Virus record (IMG/VR): IMGVR_UViG_3300020446_001892
Location: 1 to 64,000 of that record
Length of the DNA stretch: 64,000 nt
Reading direction: 5' to 3' (one strand)
DNA from: a virus
In this document: in pieces, positions 50,438 through 58,088 of the stretch
How the letters are laid out: the number at the start of each line of letters is the position of its first letter
Position numbering within the stretch: the first letter of the stretch is position 1
Translations under genes and position numbers: made by a program
The notes under the pieces: generated by a model
Told to the model about the DNA's origin: nothing
Seen by the model: only the letters and a program-made list of their open reading frames with translations
The model's database searches: none

Positions 50438-51147
50438 TATACTTTATATAATTTTACGTAATTTAGACGTGTTTCATTTGCACTGAATAATTTATTTTGT
50501 GTTTGACTTTTAACTTTTGCTTTAACACGTTTCATTGTGCCTACTTCATGTTCAAATTTATTCATAAATGAAACTAGATTACCGTCCATGACAGCCACAT
50601 AGTTATATGACTCCCATTGTGAACTATATCTTTTATCTAGAATTTTAATAACACCTTCAACATCATCTTTTGCCTTACCGAGGTATTGACTGTCTCGATA
50701 TTCGACCCTAATTTCTTTTTTTAATCCTGTTTCATGTTTATCACGTATTACAAATTCAGGAAGAAATGCTACACGGCCTAGGTTGTTAAATGCCACAGTA
50801 TCAGTTGATACACTTTCAATCATGTCTCGTTTGAATTCATCTAGATCACCCAACCCAAGCATTACATATCTTTTCATCCATTTTTTAATTTCAGCGGCAT
50901 GTTCATAATCTTGTTCAATGGGCTTGAACATAACAAAATCTGGATCAACGTATTGATTTGCTTTATTAGCAAAATAAAATTTAACCATTTCTTTGTTACC
51001 ATGTTCTGTAGGCTTGTCTTCAGAAAAGCGTTGTGTATGCTTTTGATAACCACTTCTGATTCTATGTGCCGCACAAGCCACTGCAAGTGCATCTTGTGTT
51101 AAAACAGTTTTTAGTGGTACTGAATCTTTTGTAATAAATGTCATCAT
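50437..51147 (-). CDS. Unknown protein (236 aa)
   Basis: A soluble, basic, mixed-fold protein with no recognised family. RIRSGYQKHTQRFSE and the Lys-rich C-terminus suggest nucleic-acid contact. A sigma70 promoter precedes it and its stop overlaps the TilS-like start, so the two may be functionally linked. Confidence 0.6.
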   Translation of the reverse strand: MMTFITKDSVPLKTVLTQDALAVACAAHRIRSGYQKHTQRFSEDKPTEHGNKEMVKFYFANKANQYVDPDFVMFKPIEQDYEHAAEIKKWMKRYVMLGLGDLDEFKRDMIESVSTDTVAFNNLGRVAFLPEFVIRDKHETGLKKEIRVEYRDSQYLGKAKDDVEGVIKILDKRYSSQWESYNYVAVMDGNLVSFMNKFEHEVGTMKRVKAKVKSQTQNKLFSANETRLNYVKLYKV

Positions 51148-51179
51148 CGTGTTGCCTTTCTTTGCCTCATTGTTTACTT

Positions 51180-51208
51180 AATATAGCATCAACTATAATA
51201 AATGTCAA
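51180..51208 (-). promoter_or_regulatory. sigma70-type promoter TTGACA-17-TATATT for the 236-aa gene
   Basis: -35 is at 51203-51208 and -10 at 51180-51185. The expected transcript start carries TAAACAATGAGGCAAA, shared with the 53.2-kb promoter. Confidence 0.75.
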
Positions 51209-51650
51209 TCATTCCTTTATAGAAAGTATCCAATTCTTCTTTTGATCCCATATCGCTTTTAAATTGATTTGCTTTTCTGCACACTATTACATAATTGCTA
51301 ATAACATCTTTCCCACCTAGTGATCTTGCAACTTTATGATCAACAGTAGGTTGAAAAAATCCATCATAATTATCTATATTAGGGTTAGTGACTTTGTTGC
51401 GGCCGCGGCCATAATCTAACGGAGTGCCAAAAATAGGACATACGTCTGGTGCAATTTTAGCAAGTGAAAACGGATCACCTTCCCATTTTACAGTGTGTGC
51501 CCAGATTAATTTTAAAAATTGATCTTGTTTTGTAGATTTCTTAAACATTTCAAAAAATGTGCCGTATGTGCTTGCATCATCTTGTGGATGAAATCTACGT
51601 GAGGAGAGAGCTCGTAAGCCCTCTTCTCTAATTTTGACTAAGTCTGCCAT
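51189..51650 (-). CDS. HNH-like endonuclease (153 aa)
   Basis: CPIFGTPLDYG, then PTVDHKVARSLGGKDVISNYVIVCRKANQFKSDM, follows the HNH pattern (DH...GG....N......N..K). Only one Cys of the usual zinc pair is visible, so the metal-binding scaffold may be reduced. It could be a homing-type or DNA-processing nuclease. It lies 1 bp from the 484-aa gene in the same early unit. Confidence 0.7.
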   Translation of the reverse strand: MADLVKIREEGLRALSSRRFHPQDDASTYGTFFEMFKKSTKQDQFLKLIWAHTVKWEGDPFSLAKIAPDVCPIFGTPLDYGRGRNKVTNPNIDNYDGFFQPTVDHKVARSLGGKDVISNYVIVCRKANQFKSDMGSKEELDTFYKGMIDIYYS

Positions 51651-53105
51651 TTACATAAACTCCGCAAACTTATCTTCTTGATGTTTTTGTGCTTTATTAT
51701 TGAATGTGTTCACGTCAATAATACTTGTGTACTCAGCAACTTTGCCATTTGTATCTGTGTAAACATAAGGCATATCTATAGTAAAATCTAAGCCGCCTTT
51801 TTCGACAACAGGCAACAAGATATCATAACCTTTTTGTTTGCCCGGCTGTGCTTGAATGTGAGCTTCTCGATTATCTACAAGCGACTTGATTGCTGCCGCA
51901 ATCATTAGTCCTCGATTACCGCCTGAAGTAAAGCGATGATCCTTCCATTCCGTGTATTTGCCTGATTTTGTTTTTTCAGGATATTGAGCTCTAATGCCTT
52001 TTAAAACATCTGACCATACCTTACTGCTCGAACTCCAACGTTCGCTCATAACTTGGCCAATCTTAATAAGTAAGTCATCAGTTACAGACTTTTTAGGCAT
52101 TTGGGAAAACAATTCTGTCAAGCCCCATACAGGTGCATGATCGATTGCACTGAAGTGCCAAGCATTCCGTACACATTTTAAAGCCATTTCAAATGCAAAT
52201 CTATTAGAATAATTGTCTTTACAAAACTCTTTGAAATGTTTTTGCATATGAGCAGTGTGTTTTGTTTCACCTGCACCTGGTGTTGCACTTTCTGGTACAG
52301 GAGTAATATTTACATTGTCAAATACTCGCATAAGATTGTATGCAGGTTGATCTTCTAACTTTACATCAAGTCCTGCTTGAAGCATTGCTCTTGCACGATT
52401 GTTACGAACTTTTACAAAGTCGTAATCTGTAATTGGCACAACATCTGCATTACACGCCAAGAACTGATTAAAATCAATGTAAGGCATGTCCTTCATACTA
52501 AAACCTACAATAAGTGTTTTCACTCCGTGTAGTGCTAGTGCCATAGAACCTTGCATACCGTCATTTAAAAACACACGTTCTTCGTCTGATGCATAACGTC
52601 CTTTTGCACCAAAAACAAGACTGCTATCAAAGTTCATTGCAATTTCAAACATACGCCACAAGTAAATGACTCGTTGTGCTTTCATATTCATAGCGACAAG
52701 TGTTTGATCCACAGCCAAACCATTCATCACTGCTTCATCTAAATTATATGATTGAAGTTGCACACCGTATAGTACAGGCTTACCTGTTTCAGGATCAATG
52801 ATAGCATGGAGAGCATCTAGTGCCATTTTAAATGCAGTTACAAAGTCTACAGTGCCCATTGACTCTAAATTAAGGGCACCTTTGCTAACATTTAGATTCG
52901 GTACATTTGCACGTTTAATTAACGATAGCTTTCTTTGATAATCTTCAGGTTCAAGAAATTTAATAGGTGTCCGTTGTTCTTCCGGACCAAAGAAGATTGA
53001 AAGATCTTCTCCATAGGCGGATTTGATGCTGTCAGCATATCCAAAGTTAATTGATTGTTTCCAGTTGTCTACATAATTGAATAGACTTACATAAGGTTCA
53101 CGCAT
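51651..53105 (-). CDS. Large unknown protein, possibly ParB-like (484 aa)
   Basis: No family firmly recognised. FLNDGMQGSMALALHGVKTLIVG resembles the DGxHR-x-x-A-x-x-x-x-G segment of ParB/Srx-fold proteins, but the HR pair is missing. The C-terminal 200 residues are helical and basic. A strong early promoter and a leader of about 95 nt with AAAAGGAG precede it, so it is an early, possibly regulatory protein. Confidence 0.5.
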   Translation of the reverse strand: MREPYVSLFNYVDNWKQSINFGYADSIKSAYGEDLSIFFGPEEQRTPIKFLEPEDYQRKLSLIKRANVPNLNVSKGALNLESMGTVDFVTAFKMALDALHAIIDPETGKPVLYGVQLQSYNLDEAVMNGLAVDQTLVAMNMKAQRVIYLWRMFEIAMNFDSSLVFGAKGRYASDEERVFLNDGMQGSMALALHGVKTLIVGFSMKDMPYIDFNQFLACNADVVPITDYDFVKVRNNRARAMLQAGLDVKLEDQPAYNLMRVFDNVNITPVPESATPGAGETKHTAHMQKHFKEFCKDNYSNRFAFEMALKCVRNAWHFSAIDHAPVWGLTELFSQMPKKSVTDDLLIKIGQVMSERWSSSSKVWSDVLKGIRAQYPEKTKSGKYTEWKDHRFTSGGNRGLMIAAAIKSLVDNREAHIQAQPGKQKGYDILLPVVEKGGLDFTIDMPYVYTDTNGKVAEYTSIIDVNTFNNKAQKHQEDKFAEFM

Positions 53106-53201
53106 TGTTTTCTCCTTTTAGCGTTTCAAATTATAGGAACGTTTCTATGTTCCATATACAACAGGCTCATCGCAATTGAATTTTTGCCTCATTGTTTATT
53201 A

Positions 53202-53230
53202 ATAATAACATTATATTTTATTTTTGTCAA
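53202..53230 (-). promoter_or_regulatory. sigma70-type promoter TTGACA-17-TATTAT for the 484-aa gene
   Basis: -35 is at 53225-53230 and -10 at 53202-53207. It overlaps the stop of the FkbM gene. Confidence 0.75.
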
Positions 53231-54273
53231 CTAAAAAGTTGCCCGAAGGTATTATCCGCTTGTGCCATTGCACCATAATCAGTTGCTTCATGTACTTCTT
53301 TTGGCACAAATAAACGGTCCATATACTTCTTAATTTGTCTATGTTTCATTCCTATGTCTTGTCCGAAAAACATGCCTCTTTGATCTGCGTTTGCAGGACG
53401 TCTTACAGCACTTACGCATACATAATCATATTTTGCCATGTAATCATATAAGTCTTGTGGATCATACCCAAACAATTGGCATTGCTTAGGAACTATTTCA
53501 ACTTGTACACTAGGACGACATCGTTCAATTGTGTCTTTTGCACCTTGCATAACTAATAGTTCACTTCCTTCTACATCAATTTTAATTGCATTTACGTCTT
53601 GAAAATTGTAACTGTCAATAGTTCTTGCAGGGACAGGAACTAAATTTTGACTTTCGCGAAGTTTAAGTTTGTCACTGTTTAATACAACATGATTGTGTCC
53701 ACCGTGATCTGTATGATCCAAAATATCAATTGTGCCTTCATTTCGATTAGTTGCGGCAACTTCATGTACAGTAATATTAGCAACAACATCCATAGGTTGA
53801 TGTACACCTTTGTAAGTATACCAACCTGATGTTGCTAATTCGTCACGATATAGATCACCTTCTTGATCTGTGCCTTTCCAATACACGCCTTTCAGTTTTT
53901 GTTGCTTTGCTATTGCAATATTTGCCTTCAACATTTTAAGTGTAGTTGGCGTAGGCTCAAAAGATTCAACATTTTCTGCCCATTCACTATAGGCGATAGT
54001 GTTATTACCTACATTTGCACCAACATCTACAATGCGTTTTGCATTAGGATATATAGTCCGTATCAGCCTTGAATTATTTCCTTGATAGTATACATTGTTG
54101 CCACTGAAACGTGGACCTTGTAGATTATCGTGTGCAAGTAACCAATAACAACGGCCAAACTTGTTTACAACGAGCCTAAACATTGGATCATTGTATAATC
54201 CACTTGCTTCGGCAAAATTAAAATTTTCTTTGAATTGTTTTGCTGAGATTTCAGCTGTAATTTTTTGCGGCAT
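53227..54273 (-). CDS. FkbM-family methyltransferase (348 aa)
   Basis: SAM-binding motif VDVGANVGNNTIAYS is followed by VESFEPTPTTLKML. The C-terminal FkbM signature INDV-type block (VNAIKIDVEGSELLVMQGA, then RPSVQVEI) is clear. Such enzymes O-methylate sugars or related groups. In a phage it could modify glycans made by the GT8-like enzyme or DNA/virion glycosyl groups; substrate unknown. GGGAG precedes the ATG. Confidence 0.87.
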   Translation of the reverse strand: MPQKITAEISAKQFKENFNFAEASGLYNDPMFRLVVNKFGRCYWLLAHDNLQGPRFSGNNVYYQGNNSRLIRTIYPNAKRIVDVGANVGNNTIAYSEWAENVESFEPTPTTLKMLKANIAIAKQQKLKGVYWKGTDQEGDLYRDELATSGWYTYKGVHQPMDVVANITVHEVAATNRNEGTIDILDHTDHGGHNHVVLNSDKLKLRESQNLVPVPARTIDSYNFQDVNAIKIDVEGSELLVMQGAKDTIERCRPSVQVEIVPKQCQLFGYDPQDLYDYMAKYDYVCVSAVRRPANADQRGMFFGQDIGMKHRQIKKYMDRLFVPKEVHEATDYGAMAQADNTFGQLFS

Positions 54274-54307
54274 GTTAATTCTCCCTTAACCAATTTTCGC
54301 TTTTGTA

Positions 54308-54775
54308 TTACTTATCGTGTGTCCACTTAAGGTGTCCTAATTTATGATGCTCAGCCCATTGGATGAACAATCCACATTCTCTACCATGTGCTTCTATTTC
54401 CCAAGGTTGATCCCAGTAGCCTGGTTCTTTAGTAAGCCACTTGCCTTGCCATCTGTGTTTGTTGGTCCGCGAACTTTCATATAGTTCACCACGAGCAAAT
54501 TGTTTTGCATGCACCATTTCATGTGCAACAGTTTCTAGCATCCTACGAAGTTTTGCTTGATTGTTTATTTCAATATCAAACTCTCTAGGACGATGACTAT
54601 CTGCATAGTCTGTAGGAATACAATATCCCCAACTGTCGTCTTTCCCAAAAGGCTTGATACCTATATTAAATTCTAAATTCTGCATACGTGGCATCATTTT
54701 TGAAACACAAAATTCAACCATACTTTTGACGTATTTTTTTTGTGATCTACTTCCACCGCGAACTGAAATAAGCAT
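54308..54775 (-). CDS. SprT-like zinc metalloprotease domain protein (155 aa)
   Basis: ETVAHEMVHAKQFARGELYE carries the HExxH metal site, with downstream GKWLTKEPGYWDQPWEIEAHGRE giving the third ligand region of the SprT/WSS1 type. No signal peptide. It may act on DNA-protein adducts or virion proteins. A sigma70 promoter precedes it. Confidence 0.8.
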   Translation of the reverse strand: MLISVRGGSRSQKKYVKSMVEFCVSKMMPRMQNLEFNIGIKPFGKDDSWGYCIPTDYADSHRPREFDIEINNQAKLRRMLETVAHEMVHAKQFARGELYESSRTNKHRWQGKWLTKEPGYWDQPWEIEAHGRECGLFIQWAEHHKLGHLKWTHDK

Positions 54776-54803
54776 ACAATTACTCCTAAGTATTTACTCA
54801 TTT

Positions 54804-54832
54804 AGTATAACAAAAGTTGTACTGTATGTCAA
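54804..54832 (-). promoter_or_regulatory. sigma70-type promoter TTGACA-17-TATACT for the SprT-like gene
   Basis: -35 is at 54827-54832 and -10 at 54804-54809. It lies directly after infA; a GTAAATA box also falls in the leader. Confidence 0.75.
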
Positions 54833-54842
54833 GTAATTTGGC

Positions 54843-55058
54843 TTACAAACGGTAGGAAATACGCCCTTTTTGTAAATCGTAGGGTGTCATTTCTACCAAA
54901 ACCTTGTCTCCAGCTACTAATCTTATGCGATTTTGACGCATTTTGCCCCCTGTATAGCAGGTAATTGTATGTCCATTTTCTAGTTGTACTTTAAAAGTTT
55001 GACTTGGCAAAACATCAGTAATTTCGCCTTTTATTTCTATTATACCCTCTTTACTCAT
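54843..55058 (-). CDS. infA: Translation initiation factor IF-1
   Basis: The 71-aa protein is full length and aligns end to end with bacterial IF-1: [24 protein letters not shown], then [35 protein letters not shown]. The OB fold binds the ribosomal A site during initiation. The frame overlaps the AbrB-like gene by 8 bp. A phage copy could bias initiation toward phage mRNAs, including leaderless ones; that is inference. Confidence 0.95.
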   Translation of the reverse strand: MSKEGIIEIKGEITDVLPSQTFKVQLENGHTITCYTGGKMRQNRIRLVAGDKVLVEMTPYDLQKGRISYRL

Positions 55059-55239
55059 TATCCTTCATTTCTTCAATGATAATGGTACCTTGATCGCCCC
55101 ATTTCACTTTAATTTTTGTTCCTTCAGTCCAACCCTGTTTTTTCATTATTGGTTCAGGTATTGTCATTATAACTTTTTTTTCGTCGCCCGGAACATCTTT
55201 AAATATTTCATCGGCTTTAAATTCTAACATATTAGTCAT
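55051..55239 (-). CDS. AbrB/MazE-like DNA-binding protein (62 aa)
   Basis: The swapped-hairpin pattern is visible ([26 protein letters not shown], then GTIIIEEM). Such small proteins are transcription regulators or antitoxins; no toxin is adjacent, so a regulator is more likely. The start is either 55239, only 2 nt from AGGAG, or 55230 with an 11-nt spacing. Confidence 0.75.
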   Translation of the reverse strand: MTNMLEFKADEIFKDVPGDEKKVIMTIPEPIMKKQGWTEGTKIKVKWGDQGTIIIEEMKDNE

Positions 55240-55248
55240 TACTCCTTG

Positions 55249-55255
55249 CTAAATA
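55249..55255 (+). promoter_or_regulatory. CTAAATA box, 5 nt before ATG 55261
   Basis: CTAAATATTTATATG is the plus-strand equivalent of the leaderless late starts. Confidence 0.4.
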
Positions 55256-55260
55256 TTTAT

Positions 55261-55665
55261 ATGAAGGACGCTTATACCAATGCCTTTTACGGTATAATAC
55301 GCGAAACTCAAGATACACATGGTTATGAATTACCACAACATCTTGAGGCCTATATCGTTATGCTTCTTGCACAACATACAGACCGTCCTAACTTTGAACC
55401 TACAAAAAGTTTTGCAGAACAATACCTACAATTAAGTTCTAGAATGGATGCAAAAACATTAGGAGATACCTGTCTTTTTGTTACTGGTGTGTTTCCTAAT
55501 TATAGAAAGATGAAGAGATCATATTATCAAAATATCGGAATAGGTTCATATTCAAGTATGCATGGAGAACTGTTTGAACAACTTGCCAAACATTTTAATT
55601 TTTTAGGAGATTTTATTAGTTTAAGTGTTAGGACTATTAAATTTCCATATCGGCCGCTACAATAA
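55261..55665 (+). CDS. Unknown plus-strand protein (134 aa)
   Basis: ATG 55261 is preferred, just after the box. The protein is soluble and helical (PQHLEAYIVMLLAQHTDRP, FAEQYLQLSSRMDAK). No family recognised. Its 3' end overlaps the convergent oxygenase gene by 29 bp. Confidence 0.6.
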   Translation: MKDAYTNAFYGIIRETQDTHGYELPQHLEAYIVMLLAQHTDRPNFEPTKSFAEQYLQLSSRMDAKTLGDTCLFVTGVFPNYRKMKRSYYQNIGIGSYSSMHGELFEQLAKHFNFLGDFISLSVRTIKFPYRPLQ

Positions 55666-56179
55666 ATCTACTATTTTTTGATGATAATATTCCTGGTCTA
55701 TGCCAAGTTTTACCAGGAAATATAATCCAACTACCAATACGCATTTCTGCAAAATATTTTCCAGCACCTTCTACGCCACTAGGAGCAAATTCTGTGCCTG
55801 ATGTGCTTATATCTATACTATCGTCTGGTTGATTCAAATAAAACACACCACTGACAACTAAATTTTGATCCCTTACATGTTGATGCCAATAAATGTCCCT
55901 GTCTTCTTGTGTATCTAAGTTAGTCATGTATCCCCAACTTTTGATACTTTTAATTTGTGCTTCTTTACTCATGAAAGCAAAGCAAGACCAGATAAAGCTC
56001 ATTTTTAAATTGATCCAATGATCTGAATTCAATCCAAATATATTAATATTAGTTTGGTAAGGAGGACTGTTATGCCAGAACTTGCCTGCTTTTATTGTAT
56101 TTTCTATATCTCTCATCATACATTGACGTGAGTGTTCAGATATTAGATTATTCCAATCGTAGTATTCATGTATTTGCAT
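55637..56179 (-). CDS. 2OG-Fe(II) oxygenase-like protein (180 aa)
   Basis: DIYWHQHVRDQNLVVSGVFYLNQP carries the HxH/HxD-type metal region, and GSWIIFPGKTWHRPGIL with SRFIVAADMEI carries the distal His and the Arg for 2-oxoglutarate. It is a second oxygenase of this class in the window, not closely similar to the first. Substrate unknown. It starts at the stop of the peroxiredoxin gene. Confidence 0.72.
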   Translation of the reverse strand: MQIHEYYDWNNLISEHSRQCMMRDIENTIKAGKFWHNSPPYQTNINIFGLNSDHWINLKMSFIWSCFAFMSKEAQIKSIKSWGYMTNLDTQEDRDIYWHQHVRDQNLVVSGVFYLNQPDDSIDISTSGTEFAPSGVEGAGKYFAEMRIGSWIIFPGKTWHRPGILSSKNSRFIVAADMEI

Positions 56180-56712
56180 TATTCACCAGTTAAATAAGAC
56201 ATACAATTTTCTGGTGTCGTCTGCTCGTATGGATCGCTATCATCACCGTCATTGTTTATTCCTGGTTCCTGCCACCATTTTTCAACTACACCATCTTTCA
56301 GCACACACATATAGCGCCAGCTTCTCATGCCAAAACCTAAATGATTTTTACCTATTAACATGCCCATGTAACGAGTGAAGTTTCCTGATCCATCTGGAAT
56401 TACTTTTACATGTTGTAGTTTTTGATCCCTTGCCCAAGCATTCATTACAAATGCATCATTAACACTTATGCAGTATATTTCATCGATATCATGGTTTCTA
56501 ATATCATCATAATGTTTTTCAAAACCAGGTAGCTGGTATGTTGAACAAGTTGGAGTAAATGCTCCTGGTAAACTAAACAATACTACACGTTTACCGCCGA
56601 ACAATTCATCACTATTAACATCTTGCCAACGAAAAGGATTAGATCCTTCAATATTTTCATCTCTTACCCTTGTGCGAAATGTAACGCAGGGAGGCCGAAA
56701 ACCTTCAATCAT
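56179..56712 (-). CDS. Peroxiredoxin, Prx5/AhpC-TSA type (177 aa)
   Basis: Peroxidatic Cys56 lies in SLPGAFTPTCSTYQLPGFE, a Prx5-class active site, and the later NDAFVMNAWARDQ block is typical. It reduces peroxides in the cytoplasm, possibly protecting infected cells from oxidative stress. A sigma70 promoter and AAGGAG precede it. Confidence 0.92.
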   Translation of the reverse strand: MIEGFRPPCVTFRTRVRDENIEGSNPFRWQDVNSDELFGGKRVVLFSLPGAFTPTCSTYQLPGFEKHYDDIRNHDIDEIYCISVNDAFVMNAWARDQKLQHVKVIPDGSGNFTRYMGMLIGKNHLGFGMRSWRYMCVLKDGVVEKWWQEPGINNDGDDSDPYEQTTPENCMSYLTGE

Positions 56713-56739
56713 AAATTATCTCCTTATAGATATAGCTGT

Positions 56740-56768
56740 ATTGTAACAAATTACCTAGTAATTGTCAA
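56740..56768 (-). promoter_or_regulatory. sigma70-type promoter TTGACA-17-TACAAT for the peroxiredoxin
   Basis: -35 is at 56763-56768 and -10 at 56740-56745. Confidence 0.75.
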
Positions 56769-56824
56769 CCTCTAAATGATATATTGTATTTACTATTATA
56801 GCCAGTATTATTAGCATATTATGA

Positions 56825-56831
56825 CTAAATA
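56825..56831 (+). promoter_or_regulatory. CTAAATA late box for the plus-strand membrane-protein cassette
   Basis: The box lies 32 nt before ATG 56863, with GAGGG between. Confidence 0.45.
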
Positions 56832-56862
56832 CTATTAGCAGAGCGTGAGGGCGTTTTTGTAT

Positions 56863-57141
56863 ATGGAATTTTTATCATTTATAGGCGAGGTTGGGTTTCC
56901 GATTGCAGGTGCAATAGCGGCTGGTTTCTTTGTATTCACAACCTTAAAATTTATCCTTAGTAGTGTGACTGGGTCTGTCAACGGCCTAAAAAATATTGTA
57001 TCAGCACTAGATAATAGAGTGCAAACAATGAACAATGATTTAGTAAAAATTGATGCATTACTTAGTTATGTTCTTAATGTAAGGCCTAATATAGATAGGC
57101 TGGCTGCCAACGAAGGCAAAGAGGATGCAAGACGTGACTAG
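56863..57141 (+). CDS. Single-span membrane protein A (92 aa)
   Basis: An N-terminal helix (FIGEVGFPIAGAIAAGFFVFTTLKFIL) is followed by a coiled coil (NGLKNIVSALDNRVQTMNNDLVKIDALLSYVL). The layout is the same as in the next gene, with a GFPI motif in both, so they are probable paralogues. GTG 56845 is an alternative start. A holin-like or envelope-stabilising role is possible. Confidence 0.65.
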   Translation: MEFLSFIGEVGFPIAGAIAAGFFVFTTLKFILSSVTGSVNGLKNIVSALDNRVQTMNNDLVKIDALLSYVLNVRPNIDRLAANEGKEDARRD

Positions 57142-57466
57142 TGAATTAGCAACAGCGATCAAAGATTTTGGTTTTCCTATTGTAGCCGCGTGTGGTTTAG
57201 CATATTTTGTATATTACGTGTGGAAATGGGTAACTACAGAAATAAATCCTGTAGTAGGCGAAGCAAGTAAAACTTTGATAAAACTTGTTGATAAAGTTAG
57301 AATGCTTGATAACGACATGATAAGATTAAACACCAAATTATCTATGGTGTTAGAATATAGATCAAAACTTAATCCTAAGCGCCAAGACGAACTACAAAGA
57401 TTAGTAGATGAATATAAATCTGCTAATGAAAAGTTTGATAGTACAGGAGAGAAAAATGCAAAATAA
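57125..57466 (+). CDS. Single-span membrane protein B, paralogue of A (113 aa)
   Basis: IKDFGFPIVAACGLAYFVYYVWKW is the membrane helix, followed by TLIKLVDKVRMLDNDMIRLNTKLSMVLEY, which parallels the coiled coil of protein A. It overlaps A by 17 bp. Together they may form a hetero-oligomer in the inner membrane. Confidence 0.65.
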   Translation: MQDVTSELATAIKDFGFPIVAACGLAYFVYYVWKWVTTEINPVVGEASKTLIKLVDKVRMLDNDMIRLNTKLSMVLEYRSKLNPKRQDELQRLVDEYKSANEKFDSTGEKNAK

Positions 57467-57635
57467 AAACTTTGTTAAATCCTATGCTGGCATCATTAAG
57501 GATCCAAAAGGGCAAAAAATATTAGAAAGAAACTTTCATTTTTTTAAATTAAAATCTTCTCAGGAAAAAATGCGTGTAATCAAACGTAATTTTGGCGTCA
57601 ACGTCTACATTCCGGACAATGAAGATGCAAGGTGA
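57456..57635 (+). CDS. Small basic unknown protein (59 aa)
   Basis: ATG 57456 has AGGAG 6 nt upstream and is preferred to the frame start at 57408. The protein is Lys/Phe-rich (KNFVKSYAGIIKDPKG, NFHFFKLKSSQEKMRVIKR). No family recognised. Confidence 0.55.
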   Translation: MQNKNFVKSYAGIIKDPKGQKILERNFHFFKLKSSQEKMRVIKRNFGVNVYIPDNEDAR

Positions 57636-57750
57636 AGAAAGAAAGTGTAAAAAGTGTGGCCACAGTTGCCATTGTTACCAACCAACCTGTGAAGATTGTG
57701 TGAATGACGTCTGCACAGGATGTGACTGCGAGGAGAAATATCATGAGTAA
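57619..57750 (+). CDS. Cys-rich mini-protein (43 aa)
   Basis: KCKKCGHSCHCYQPTCEDCVNDVCTGCDC holds ten cysteines in about 30 residues, a pattern for two zinc or Fe-S sites. The frame overlaps the previous gene by 17 bp and the next by 8 bp. The start may be 57619 or 57625. Function unknown. Confidence 0.5.
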   Translation: MKMQGEERKCKKCGHSCHCYQPTCEDCVNDVCTGCDCEEKYHE

Positions 57751-57895
57751 ATGGGATGATTGGTATCATAATCAAAATGATGCGACCCAGGCATGGTTCG
57801 ACGAACAATCAAAAAAAGATAACAATCTTATCTTAATGAGTATAGGTGTTGGATTCTTTTTTGGTTTTATTGTCGGCGCATTAGTTTTGCTTTGA
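57743..57895 (+). CDS. Small C-terminally anchored membrane protein (50 aa)
   Basis: ATG 57743 follows GAGGAG. A polar N-terminus (MSKWDDWYHNQNDATQAWF) is followed by a hydrophobic C-terminal helix (LILMSIGVGFFFGFIVGALVLL). It ends the plus-strand cassette and overlaps the convergent gene by 29 bp. Confidence 0.6.
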   Translation: MSKWDDWYHNQNDATQAWFDEQSKKDNNLILMSIGVGFFFGFIVGALVLL

Positions 57896-58088
57896 TATTA
57901 TTAAGTTCAGATTCTCTACTAGATTGATTGATATCAAGTTTTGGTTCTTTGCGGCCATCTGCATATTTTCCTAAGCCCATAGCCATTTGTGCATCGGCTA
58001 TTCTTCTTTTAAGTATTCGCACCCTGTCTTCAAGATCCATTTCATATTGGTCTATTTCTGTATTAACTTTTTTGAATAATCCAAACAT
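57867..58088 (-). CDS. Small coiled-coil protein (73 aa)
   Basis: ATG 58088 overlaps the cyclase stop (TAATG), so it is coupled to it. The sequence is helical (TEIDQYEMDLEDRVRILKRRIADAQMAMG). It may be a cyclase partner, but no evidence beyond coupling is visible. Confidence 0.6.
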   Translation of the reverse strand: MFGLFKKVNTEIDQYEMDLEDRVRILKRRIADAQMAMGLGKYADGRKEPKLDINQSSRESELNNIKAKLMRRQ

